Positions 35,888-43,116 of a DNA stretch of 64,000 bases are shown in pieces. The DNA is taken from positions 1-64,000 of the forward strand of contig JBFHNV010000005.1 in NCBI GenBank assembly GCA_041593595.1, given 5' to 3'. The translations under genes and the position numbers were made by a program. Numbering within the stretch: position 1 is the first letter of the stretch; every line of letters starts with the position of its first letter. This DNA is from JBFHNV01 sp041593595 (GTDB taxonomy: Bacteria; Pseudomonadota; Gammaproteobacteria; HK1). Below the pieces are notes generated by a model. The model was not told where the DNA came from, made no database searches, and saw only the letters and a program-made list of their open reading frames with translations.

Positions 35888-36331
35888 ATGACCACCCGAT
35901 CGCCTTCGCAGCTCGAGCTGGTGCGCGGGCTCGCCGAGACCCGCGAGCAGGAGCTTGCCGGGGAGCTGAGCGAGCTGCTGCGCCTGCGCGACGGCGCCGA
36001 GGCCACCCTGGCGCGCCTGGACGGTTATCTGGACGAGTACGCGCAGGTGCCCGGCGGCGGCGCCCTCGTCGCGTCCGCCATCGCCAACGAGCGCCGCTTC
36101 GTGAAGCGTCTCAACCAGGCCCTGGAGCAGCAGCGCACGCACGCCGAGCGCCTGCGCGAGCGCACTGGCGAGAAGACCGCACAGTGGCAGCAGGCCCGGG
36201 CCGATCTCATGGCGCTCGAGCGGGTGGTGGAGCGCCGCCTGCAGGAGGCCACCCAGGAGGTCGAGCGCCGCGAGCAACGCGAGGCGGATGCGCTCAGCCT
36301 GCGCCGCGTGGTCACGGAGGCTGCCCGATGA
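35888..36331 (+). CDS. fliJ: flagellar export chaperone FliJ
   Basis: A 147-residue, highly charged coiled-coil protein with no globular domain, the FliJ pattern. Its order between fliI and fliK, its length and its continuous heptads (ETREQELAGELSELLRLRDG, LRERTGEKTAQWQQAR, ALERVVERRLQEA) support the call. FliJ links the export ATPase to FlhA. The stop overlaps the fliK start (ATGA). Confidence 0.92.
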   Translation: MTTRSPSQLELVRGLAETREQELAGELSELLRLRDGAEATLARLDGYLDEYAQVPGGGALVASAIANERRFVKRLNQALEQQRTHAERLRERTGEKTAQWQQARADLMALERVVERRLQEATQEVERREQREADALSLRRVVTEAAR

Positions 36332-37650
36332 GCGCGCCAGTGTCGCCGCCAGGGCCCACGTCGGGGCCGGCACGGGGCACGGCCAGCGCCAGCGGGCCCG
36401 CGTCCGCCGGCGCCCGGGAGGGCAGCCCGGGCAGCGCCTTCGAGAGCGTCATGCGCGGCCAGCTGGACTCTGCCCCTCGAGCGGAGGGCGCGGACGGCGC
36501 GGCGGCGGCGCGGCCCGTGGACGGCACGGGCGTGGACACGCCTGTGGGAACCAGCACCGGAACCGACGGCGACGCGGACGCGGTGGCCGCACTGCAGATG
36601 CCCGCGGCGCCGGCGGTGCCGCTGCCCGGGGATCCCCTGGCCAGCGAGGCCAGCCCCGCGGCCCGCGCGGCGGTGGTGCTGGTGGAGCAGTCGTCGGCGG
36701 GCGCGGTGGCGCTGCCACCCGGCGCGTCGACGGCTGCGGCCGCCCTGCCGGGCGGGCCGCCGGGCAGGGCCTTGGCAGCACCCCTTCCAGGCCAGGCCGG
36801 CGCATCAGGGTCGCGGGCGCATGGGTCCGGGCTCTCCGGGGCCGGGACCGGTCCGGGCGCCGTGGCGGCTCCTGCCGGCGTGTCGGGTTCCGCCGTCGCG
36901 CCGATGCAGTCGGCGGGCGCGGGCCCCGGGCTCCCGGACACGGCTGCCGGCGTGGCGGCAGCAGCGGCGGGCGGGGACGGGGTCGCGCCGGAGGCGCGCT
37001 GGAACGACCGGCCCGCGGCGCGCTCGAACGACGCCTTTGCGGTCCGCCTCAACGATCCGCCCGCGATGCGCCTCGCCGACGCGCCGCCGGCACGGCCCAT
37101 GGACGCGCCGGGACCGGCGGGTCCCCAGGCCCAGTCCGCATCCGCGGCGCCGCTCCCGGCGACCTTCGCCACGCCGCAGCCGCCGGCGGATCCGGTGGCC
37201 CGCCCGCAGGTGCTGCCGCCGTTGAACACGCCGGTGACGGATCCCGGCTGGAGCGCGGCCCTGGGCGCGCGCCTCACCTGGAGCGTCGCCCGGGGGATCC
37301 AGAACGCCACCATTGCCCTGAATCCCCGCGAGCTGGGCCCGGTGAACGTGAGCCTGAGCGTGCACGACGACGAGGCCAGCGTGACCTTCCACGCCCAGCA
37401 TGCGCCGGTGCGGGAGGCCATCGAGGCGGCGCTGCCGCGCCTGCGCGAGCTGTTCGCCGGCAGCGGCATCGACCTGACCCGCGTCGAGGTGGCCACCGGC
37501 GACGGCCGGCAGGCGGCCGGTGGTGGCGCCGGCAACGGTGCCGACGGCGAGGGCGACCGCGCCGGGAGCGACGCACCTGGCGAGCCCGGCGAGTCGCAGA
37601 CCGGCACACCGGTGCGCCTGGCCGACGGCCTGGTGGACACCTTCGCCTGA
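36328..37650 (+). CDS. fliK: flagellar hook-length control protein FliK
   Basis: A 440-residue secreted molecular ruler that sets hook length and triggers the export specificity switch through FlhB. The first 290 residues are low-complexity Pro/Ala/Gly with a short degenerate repeat of the type R-x-N-D-x-P-A (about residues 221-260). The C-terminal domain is conserved: LGARLTWSVARGIQNATIAL, NPRELGPVNVSLSV and ALPRLRELFAGSGIDL. The ATG at 36328 overlaps the fliJ stop. Upstream in-frame starts inside fliJ are rejected. Confidence 0.93.
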   Translation: MSAPVSPPGPTSGPARGTASASGPASAGAREGSPGSAFESVMRGQLDSAPRAEGADGAAAARPVDGTGVDTPVGTSTGTDGDADAVAALQMPAAPAVPLPGDPLASEASPAARAAVVLVEQSSAGAVALPPGASTAAAALPGGPPGRALAAPLPGQAGASGSRAHGSGLSGAGTGPGAVAAPAGVSGSAVAPMQSAGAGPGLPDTAAGVAAAAAGGDGVAPEARWNDRPAARSNDAFAVRLNDPPAMRLADAPPARPMDAPGPAGPQAQSASAAPLPATFATPQPPADPVARPQVLPPLNTPVTDPGWSAALGARLTWSVARGIQNATIALNPRELGPVNVSLSVHDDEASVTFHAQHAPVREAIEAALPRLRELFAGSGIDLTRVEVATGDGRQAAGGGAGNGADGEGDRAGSDAPGEPGESQTGTPVRLADGLVDTFA

Positions 37651-37680
37651 GGCCGGTCTCCCTTCCACGCCTTCCTGGCG

Positions 37681-37705
37681 ATCCCGGCGGAGCCACCGCC
37701 GGGAT
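37681..37705 (+). terminator. hairpin after fliK
   Basis: A 10-bp perfect stem (ATCCCGGCGG / CCGCCGGGAT) with a 5-nt loop lies 30 nt after the fliK stop, followed by TCTGG rather than a T-run. It lies just before the fliL sigma-54 promoter and so marks the likely operon boundary. Confidence 0.6.
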
Positions 37706-37771
37706 TCTGGCGGCGCTCCGGGCCGCCTTGTAACTCACTGAAATAAAGAGGCGATCGGGGCCGGCCTTTCT

Positions 37772-37786
37772 TGGCACGGCAGTTGC
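37772..37786 (+). promoter_or_regulatory. sigma-54 promoter of the fliL operon
   Basis: TGGCAC-GGCAG-TTGC, near-perfect -24/-12 element, 58 nt upstream of the fliL ATG. It would drive fliLMNOPQR-flhB and perhaps flhAF-fleN-fliA. Confidence 0.85.
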
Positions 37787-37844
37787 TTCGCGTTCTCCGT
37801 CGCGATTCGGCGCCGCAGGCGCCGCGGTTATCCGGAGTACCCCG

Positions 37845-38309
37845 ATGAAGCAGCTTCTCGTTCCGATTCTCCTGGTGGTGAACCTGGCCGCCACCTCCAC
37901 GGTGCTGGTCCTGGCCATGACCGGCAAGCTGGTGGCCGCCGTCCCCATGGCAGTGGAAGGCCAGGCCGAGGCGCCCGTCGAGGAGATGAAGCAGGTCTTC
38001 TACCACGAGTTCAAGCCCGAGCTGGTGGTGAACTTCCCCGGCGGCGGCGCAGCCCGCTACATGCAGCTCTCGCTCACCGCAGTGACCCCGGACGAGGACT
38101 CGGTGGCATTGCTGGAGCGCCACGAGCCGGCCATCCGCAACGACCTGCTGATGCTGTTCAGCGGCCTGGAGGCAGAGCCGCTGGCCGGGCGCGAAGGGAA
38201 GGAGAACATGCGCAAGATGGCCCTGGAGGCGGTGCGCGAGATCATGAAGAAGCGCACCGGCCGCGAGGTCGTGGACGACCTCTACTTCACCCGCTTCGTG
38301 ATGCAGTAG
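37845..38309 (+). CDS. fliL: flagellar basal body-associated protein FliL
   Basis: A 154-residue protein with one N-terminal membrane helix (LLVPILLVVNLAATSTVLVL) and a periplasmic domain (YHEFKPELVVNFPGGGAARY, TGREVVDDLYFTRFVMQ). FliL rings around the stator and supports torque. It is the first gene after the sigma-54 promoter, and fliM starts 6 nt downstream. Confidence 0.95.
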   Translation: MKQLLVPILLVVNLAATSTVLVLAMTGKLVAAVPMAVEGQAEAPVEEMKQVFYHEFKPELVVNFPGGGAARYMQLSLTAVTPDEDSVALLERHEPAIRNDLLMLFSGLEAEPLAGREGKENMRKMALEAVREIMKKRTGREVVDDLYFTRFVMQ

Positions 38310-38315
38310 GCCGTC

Positions 38316-39269
38316 ATGAGCGAGGCAAGCGTGCTCAGCGAGGAAGAGCTGGACGCCCTGCGCGCCACCGGTGCCGACGCCGGCGGCGAGGACCGGGACG
38401 ACGGCGCGCAACGGCCCTACGACTTCCGCGATCCGTCGCGGGTGCTCAACGGGCGGCTGCCGGGGCTGGAGGCGGTGCACGACGCATTCGCCGCCGGCAT
38501 GCGCCCCGCGTTGCGATCGCTGCTCGGGCGCCCGGTGGAGGTGGACGTGGGCGAGACGTCGCTCACCCGCCTGGGCGATTACCAGCAGAGCCTGCCCCTG
38601 CCGGTGAGCGCCCACGGGGCGCCGCTGCAGGGACGCGATCAGAGCATGTTCCTGGTGGCCGAAGGAATGCTGGTCTACGCCTGCGTGGACGCCTTCTTCG
38701 GCGGGCGCGGCGGGGTCACGCCGGACACCGAGCGCGAGCTCTCGCCGAGCGAGCGGCGGCTCACCGCGGTGCTCGCACGGCACGTGTTCGAGGAGCTGAA
38801 GAACGCCTGGGCACCCATCTGCGCGCTGCGCTTCGGCGAGCCGCAGCCGGTCAAGCCGAACGGCCTGGGGGGTCTTCGCGACGACCAGATCATGGTGGTG
38901 TCGCGTTTCAACGTGGACCTGCTGCCCGGCGGCGGCGAGTTCCACCTGGCCCTGTCCTACGGGCTGCTGGACAGCCTGCGCCCCTACCTCACCTCGGGGC
39001 CCCGTTCCGAGGATGCCAACCGCGAGTGGCGCACGCGCTTCATCGAGCGGGTGTCGGCAGTGGAGGTGCAGGCGCGCGCCGTGTTCCCCGGCGTGCGGGT
39101 GAGCTTCTCCGAGCTGATGGCGCTCGCGCCTGGCGACTTCATCCCCATGAACCGGCAGAACCGGGTCTGCGTGATGGTGGGCGACCGGGTCCTCTATACC
39201 GCCGAGCCCGGCACCTCCAACGGCCTCGCCGCGGCCAAGGTGATCGCCGTCGGCGAGCCCGGGCGCTGA
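38316..39269 (+). CDS. fliM: flagellar motor switch protein FliM
   Basis: A 317-residue C-ring protein. The middle CheC-like domain and the C-terminal SpoA domain (VSAVEVQARAVFPGVRVSFS, LMALAPGDFIPM) are clear. The N-terminal CheY-binding peptide is normally LSQxEIDALL; here it reads VLSEEELDALRATG, recognisable but not canonical. Because no chemotaxis genes are present in the window, this is worth noting. FliN follows after 33 nt. Confidence 0.95.
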   Translation: MSEASVLSEEELDALRATGADAGGEDRDDGAQRPYDFRDPSRVLNGRLPGLEAVHDAFAAGMRPALRSLLGRPVEVDVGETSLTRLGDYQQSLPLPVSAHGAPLQGRDQSMFLVAEGMLVYACVDAFFGGRGGVTPDTERELSPSERRLTAVLARHVFEELKNAWAPICALRFGEPQPVKPNGLGGLRDDQIMVVSRFNVDLLPGGGEFHLALSYGLLDSLRPYLTSGPRSEDANREWRTRFIERVSAVEVQARAVFPGVRVSFSELMALAPGDFIPMNRQNRVCVMVGDRVLYTAEPGTSNGLAAAKVIAVGEPGR

Positions 39270-39302
39270 CGCGCCCCACCGAACCCAACCGGAGTATCCC
39301 TG

Positions 39303-39629
39303 ATGAGCAGCAAGAACCCACCGGCCGGAACCGCCGGCGACAAGGCCTCGGGCGCCGAGACGGGCGCGCGCGTGGCGTTGCCCGGGGGCGCGGCCATGAA
39401 CCTGGTCAAGGACATCCCCGTGACCCTGTCCATCGAGCTCGGGCGCACGCGCATGAGCCTGAAGGATCTGCTGGAGCTGGAGCAGGGTGCGGTGATCGAG
39501 CTCGAGCGCATGGTGGACGAGCCCATGGACGTGCTGGTCAACGGCACCCTGGTGGCGCACGGGGAGGTGGTGGTCATCGACGACACCTTCGGCGTGCGGC
39601 TCACCGACGTGGCCGGGCCGGACGCCTGA
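39303..39629 (+). CDS. fliN: flagellar motor switch protein FliN
   Basis: A 108-residue SpoA-domain protein of the C ring. The core NLVKDIPVTLSIELGRTRMS, LLELEQGAVIELERMVDEPM, and VLVNGTLVAHGEVVVIDDTF matches FliN end to end. The N-terminal 30 residues are a short variable tail. Confidence 0.97.
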   Translation: MSSKNPPAGTAGDKASGAETGARVALPGGAAMNLVKDIPVTLSIELGRTRMSLKDLLELEQGAVIELERMVDEPMDVLVNGTLVAHGEVVVIDDTFGVRLTDVAGPDA

Positions 39630-39634
39630 CCCCC

Positions 39635-40072
39635 GTGCGCGCCGCGATCCGCCCGTTCGTAGCGCTCGCGTGCCTGCCGGCGCTGGCCCACGCGCCCGCG
39701 GCGCTGGCCGCGCCGGGGCTGCGCCCCGAGTCCGTCCCGCGCGCGCCGCTGGCCGGCGACCACGCAGTGGAGTACCTCCTGGGCGTGGTGATCGTGATGC
39801 TGGCGCTGGGTGCCTTCGCCCTCGTGATGCGCCGACTGCAGGGCCGGATGGGAGCCGGGCGCGGCGCGCTGAAGGTCACTGCGTCGCTGCCGCTCGGGGG
39901 CAAGGAGCGGCTGATGATCGTGGAGGCCGAGGGCGAGCGGCTGCTGGTGGGCGTGGGCGGCGGCGGCGTGCAGCTGGTGCGCCGGCTGCGCGCGGCGCCG
40001 GCCGCGGATGCGCCCGCGGCGCCGGCGGACACCTGGCTCGCGCGCACGCTGCGCGCCGGAGCGGCCCGCTGA
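39635..40072 (+). CDS. fliO: flagellar biosynthetic protein FliO
   Basis: A 145-residue membrane protein that helps assemble the FliPQR export gate. An N-terminal hydrophobic signal/anchor and a membrane helix near residues 45-65 (YLLGVVIVMLALGAFALVM) precede the cytoplasmic FliO domain (SLPLGGKERLMIVEAEGERL, LVGVGGGGVQLVRRL). The GTG at 39635, 5 nt after the fliN stop, is the likely start. Its stop shares a base with the fliP ATG. Confidence 0.88.
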   Translation: MRAAIRPFVALACLPALAHAPAALAAPGLRPESVPRAPLAGDHAVEYLLGVVIVMLALGAFALVMRRLQGRMGAGRGALKVTASLPLGGKERLMIVEAEGERLLVGVGGGGVQLVRRLRAAPAADAPAAPADTWLARTLRAGAAR

Positions 40073-40869
40073 TGTGCGCCCCGGTCCGGCTGCTGCGACC
40101 GGTGCGCGCCATCGCCGCCGTCGCGGGTTCGCCGCTCGCACTCGTGGCGATGCTGCCACTGCTGCTGCTCTGCGGCGCGGCCGCTGCCGCCCCGACCCTG
40201 CCCGCGGTGGTGGTGCAGAGCGACGGCGCCGGCGGGCAGAGCTACAGCCTCACGCTGCAGGCGCTGGCGCTGATGACGGTGCTCACCTTGCTGCCGGCCT
40301 TCCTGCTCATGATGACGTCGTTCACCCGCATCGTGATCGTGCTGGCCATCCTGCGCCAGGCCATCGGCACGGTGCAGACGCCGTCGAACCAGATCGTCAT
40401 CGGGCTCGCGCTGTTCCTGACGCTGTTCATCATGGGGCCCACCTTCGAGCAGGCGTGGGGTGAGGCGGTGACGCCGTATCTCGAGGAGCGCATCGGGGTC
40501 GACGAGGCCGTGAACCGTGCCATCGCGCCGTTTCGCACCTTCATGCTTGGCCAGATCCGCGAGGATGACCTCGGCCTGTACCTGGAGATCGCGGGCCGCG
40601 CCGCACCGGCCAACGTGGACGACGTGCCGTTCTCGGTGCTGATGCCGGCCTTCGTCACCAGCGAGCTCAAGACCGCGTTCCAGATCGGCTTCCTGCTCTT
40701 CATCCCGTTCCTGATCATCGATCTCATCGTCGCCAGCGTGCTCATGTCCATGGGCATGATGATGCTGTCGCCGATGATGATCTCCCTGCCCTTCAAGCTG
40801 ATGCTGTTCGTGCTGGTGGACGGGTGGTCGCTCACCCTCGGCACGCTGGCGACCAGCTTCCTCGGCTGA
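40072..40869 (+). CDS. fliP: flagellar biosynthetic protein FliP
   Basis: A 265-residue export-gate subunit. A cleavable signal sequence (LLLLCGAAAAAP) is followed by conserved FliP blocks: LLPAFLLMMTSFTRIVIVL, ILRQAIGTVQTPSNQIVIGL and IPFLIIDLIVASVLMSMGMM. The ATG overlaps the fliO stop. Confidence 0.97.
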   Translation: MCAPVRLLRPVRAIAAVAGSPLALVAMLPLLLLCGAAAAAPTLPAVVVQSDGAGGQSYSLTLQALALMTVLTLLPAFLLMMTSFTRIVIVLAILRQAIGTVQTPSNQIVIGLALFLTLFIMGPTFEQAWGEAVTPYLEERIGVDEAVNRAIAPFRTFMLGQIREDDLGLYLEIAGRAAPANVDDVPFSVLMPAFVTSELKTAFQIGFLLFIPFLIIDLIVASVLMSMGMMMLSPMMISLPFKLMLFVLVDGWSLTLGTLATSFLG

Positions 40870-40898
40870 GTCGCCTGCAACCGCGAAGCGATACCCCC

Positions 40899-41168
40899 AT
40901 GACACCGGACACCGTCATCACCATCGGCCAGTACGCCATCCTCACCATGCTCATGGTGGCGGCGCCGCCGCTGCTCACGGCGCTGGCGGTGGGCCTGCTC
41001 ATCGGCGTGTTCCAGGCGGCCACCCAGGTCAACGAGATGACCCTGAGCTTCATCCCCAAGATCGTGGCGCTGGTGCTGGTGCTGGTGGCGGCCGGCCCGT
41101 GGATCCTGAGGACGCTGGTGAACTACACCGAGCGCCTCATCCGCGAGATCCCCTACCTCATAGGCTGA
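40899..41168 (+). CDS. fliQ: flagellar biosynthetic protein FliQ
   Basis: An 89-residue protein with two membrane helices forming part of the export gate (MLMVAAPPLLTALAVGLLIG, VFQAATQVNEMTLSFIPKI). Length and sequence match the family throughout. The frame opens upstream but the ATG at 40899 gives the standard start. fliR follows immediately. Confidence 0.97.
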   Translation: MTPDTVITIGQYAILTMLMVAAPPLLTALAVGLLIGVFQAATQVNEMTLSFIPKIVALVLVLVAAGPWILRTLVNYTERLIREIPYLIG

Positions 41169-41963
41169 GTGAGGCCCGGCGTGCACACGGTCGCCGCGAG
41201 CATCCCCGAGATCATGGGCTGGGTGGCGGCCGTCCTGTGGCCGTTCCTGCGCATCTCGGCCATGTTCTCCATCGCGCCCCTGTTCGGCTCGCGGACCATC
41301 CCGGTGCGCATGCGGGTGGGGGCGGCGCTGGTGCTCAGCGTGTCGCTGGCACCCTCGTTGCCGGCGCCGCCGGAGCTGGACGTGCTGAGCGCCGCCGGCG
41401 TCACCGCGGTGGCCACCGAGCTGTTCATCGGCCTCAGCATGGGCTTCATGCTGCAGCTCCTGTTCGCGTCGCTGCAGATCGCCGGCGAGCTGGTGGCCAC
41501 CACCATGGGCCTCAGCATGGCGCAGGTGACCGACCCGGTGAACGGCGCCACGGTGCCGGTGCTGGGCCAGATCTTCTTCATGACCGGGATGCTCCTGTTC
41601 CTGTCCATGAACGGGCACCTGGCGCTGGTGGGCATGCTGGTGGAGAGCTTCCACGCCATGCCGGCGGGCGGGCCGGGACCGGGCGGCGAGGCCCTGTGGG
41701 CCTTCGTGGCCTTCGCCTCGGACATGTTCGCGGGCGCGGTGCAGGTGGCGCTGCCCGCGGTCACCGCGCTGCTGGCGGCGAACGTGATGCTGGGCGTGAT
41801 CACCCGCTCGGCGCCGCAGCTCAACCTGTTCGCCTTCGGCCTGCCCATCACCACCGCGCTCGGGCTGGTGCTGCTGCTGCTCGCGCTGCCCTCGCTGGCG
41901 CCGGCCGTGGCGCGCTCCCTGGACGCGGTGCTGGCGCTGCTCGCCGGCGTCTACGCCCGCTGA
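41169..41963 (+). CDS. fliR: flagellar biosynthetic protein FliR
   Basis: About 264 residues with multiple membrane helices, completing the FliPQR gate. Conserved blocks are LRISAMFSIAPLFGSRTIPV, LFIGLSMGFMLQLLFASLQI, and QLNLFAFGLPITTALGLVL. The GTG directly after the fliQ stop (41169) opens the frame. A second GTG at 41181 is an alternative start. Confidence 0.96.
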   Translation: MRPGVHTVAASIPEIMGWVAAVLWPFLRISAMFSIAPLFGSRTIPVRMRVGAALVLSVSLAPSLPAPPELDVLSAAGVTAVATELFIGLSMGFMLQLLFASLQIAGELVATTMGLSMAQVTDPVNGATVPVLGQIFFMTGMLLFLSMNGHLALVGMLVESFHAMPAGGPGPGGEALWAFVAFASDMFAGAVQVALPAVTALLAANVMLGVITRSAPQLNLFAFGLPITTALGLVLLLLALPSLAPAVARSLDAVLALLAGVYAR

Positions 41964-41979
41964 TCCGAGGCACGACGCC

Positions 41980-43116
41980 ATGGCCGAGCAGGACACCGCC
42001 CAGGAACGCACGGAACAACCGACGCCGAAGCGCCTCGACGACGCCCGCAAGAAGGGCCAGGTGCTGCGCTCGCGCGAGCTCAACACGCTGCTGTCCATGC
42101 TCGGGGCCAGCGCCGCGGTGTTCACGCTGGGCGCGGCCATGGGCCGTGACCTGATGGACAGCACCCGCCGCCTGCTGGCGGTGGACCGGGATCTGGCCTT
42201 CGACAAGGCGCTGCTGGTGGCCCGCGCCATGGACGCCGCCGCGGAGGTGGTGTGGATGCAGGCGCCGCTGTTCGTGGCCATGGCGCTGGCGGCTTTCCTG
42301 GGCCCCGCGATGGTGGGCGGCGTGCGCTTCAGCGCCGAGGCGTTGGGGCTGAAGCCCTCGCACCTGGACCCGGTGAAGGGCGTCAAGCGCATGTTCTCCG
42401 CCAACGCCCTGCTGGAGGCGGCGAAGTCCCTGCTCAAGGTGGGCTGGCTCGCGCTGGTGGCGGTGCTGGTGGGGCGCGGCATGCAGCGCGACGTGCTGGC
42501 GCTGGGTGCCCTGCCGGCGGCCGCCGCCATCCAGGAGGCCCTGTGGCTGCTGGCCTGGGCGCTGCTGGCCCTGAGCGTGGCGCTGGCGCCCATCGCCGCC
42601 ATCGACCTGCCACACCAGATCTGGCAGCACCTGAAGAAGCTGCGCATGACCCGCCAGGAGATCAAGGACGAGCTGAAGGAGACCGACGGCAACCCGGAGA
42701 TCAAGAGCCGCGTGCGCCAGCAGCAGCGCGAGCTCGCGCAGCGCCGCATGATGGAGGAGGTGCCCCACGCGGACGTGGTGATCACCAACCCCACCCACTT
42801 CGCCGTGGCGCTGCGCTACGACCCGGCCGGCACCGGCGCGCCGCTGGTGGTGGCCAAGGGCGTGGACCACCTGGCCGAGCGCATCCGCGCCGTCGCCCGC
42901 GGCAGCGACGTGCCGCTGTTCGAGGCGCCGCCGCTGGCGCGCGCCCTGTACTGGTCCACCGATCTCGGGCAGAGCATCCCCTCCGGCCTCTACGTGGCGG
43001 TGGCGCGGGTGCTGGCCTACGTCTACCAGCTGCGCGCGGCCACCTACCGCTACGCGCCGCCGCGCCCGACCGATCTGCCGGTCCCCGACGAGTTCTTCGC
43101 CAAGGAACGCCCATGA
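41980..43116 (+). CDS. flhB: flagellar export switch protein FlhB
   Basis: A 378-residue export-gate protein with four membrane helices and a cytoplasmic domain bearing the autocleavage site NPTH (VVITNPTHFAVALRYD). The N-terminus EERTEQPTPKRL-like motif (AQERTEQPTPKRLDDARKKG) is typical. It interacts with FliK to switch export from hook to filament substrates. It overlaps flhA by 4 nt. Confidence 0.97.
   Translation: MAEQDTAQERTEQPTPKRLDDARKKGQVLRSRELNTLLSMLGASAAVFTLGAAMGRDLMDSTRRLLAVDRDLAFDKALLVARAMDAAAEVVWMQAPLFVAMALAAFLGPAMVGGVRFSAEALGLKPSHLDPVKGVKRMFSANALLEAAKSLLKVGWLALVAVLVGRGMQRDVLALGALPAAAAIQEALWLLAWALLALSVALAPIAAIDLPHQIWQHLKKLRMTRQEIKDELKETDGNPEIKSRVRQQQRELAQRRMMEEVPHADVVITNPTHFAVALRYDPAGTGAPLVVAKGVDHLAERIRAVARGSDVPLFEAPPLARALYWSTDLGQSIPSGLYVAVARVLAYVYQLRAATYRYAPPRPTDLPVPDEFFAKERP

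Noticed and set aside
36312..39560. 1082-codon open frame on the minus strand
   Set aside because: Antisense shadow of fliK-fliL-fliM-fliN, which are unmistakable on the plus strand.
40242..42794. 850-codon open frame on the minus strand
   Set aside because: Shadow of fliP, fliQ, fliR and flhB; Ser/Arg/Ala-rich with no motif.
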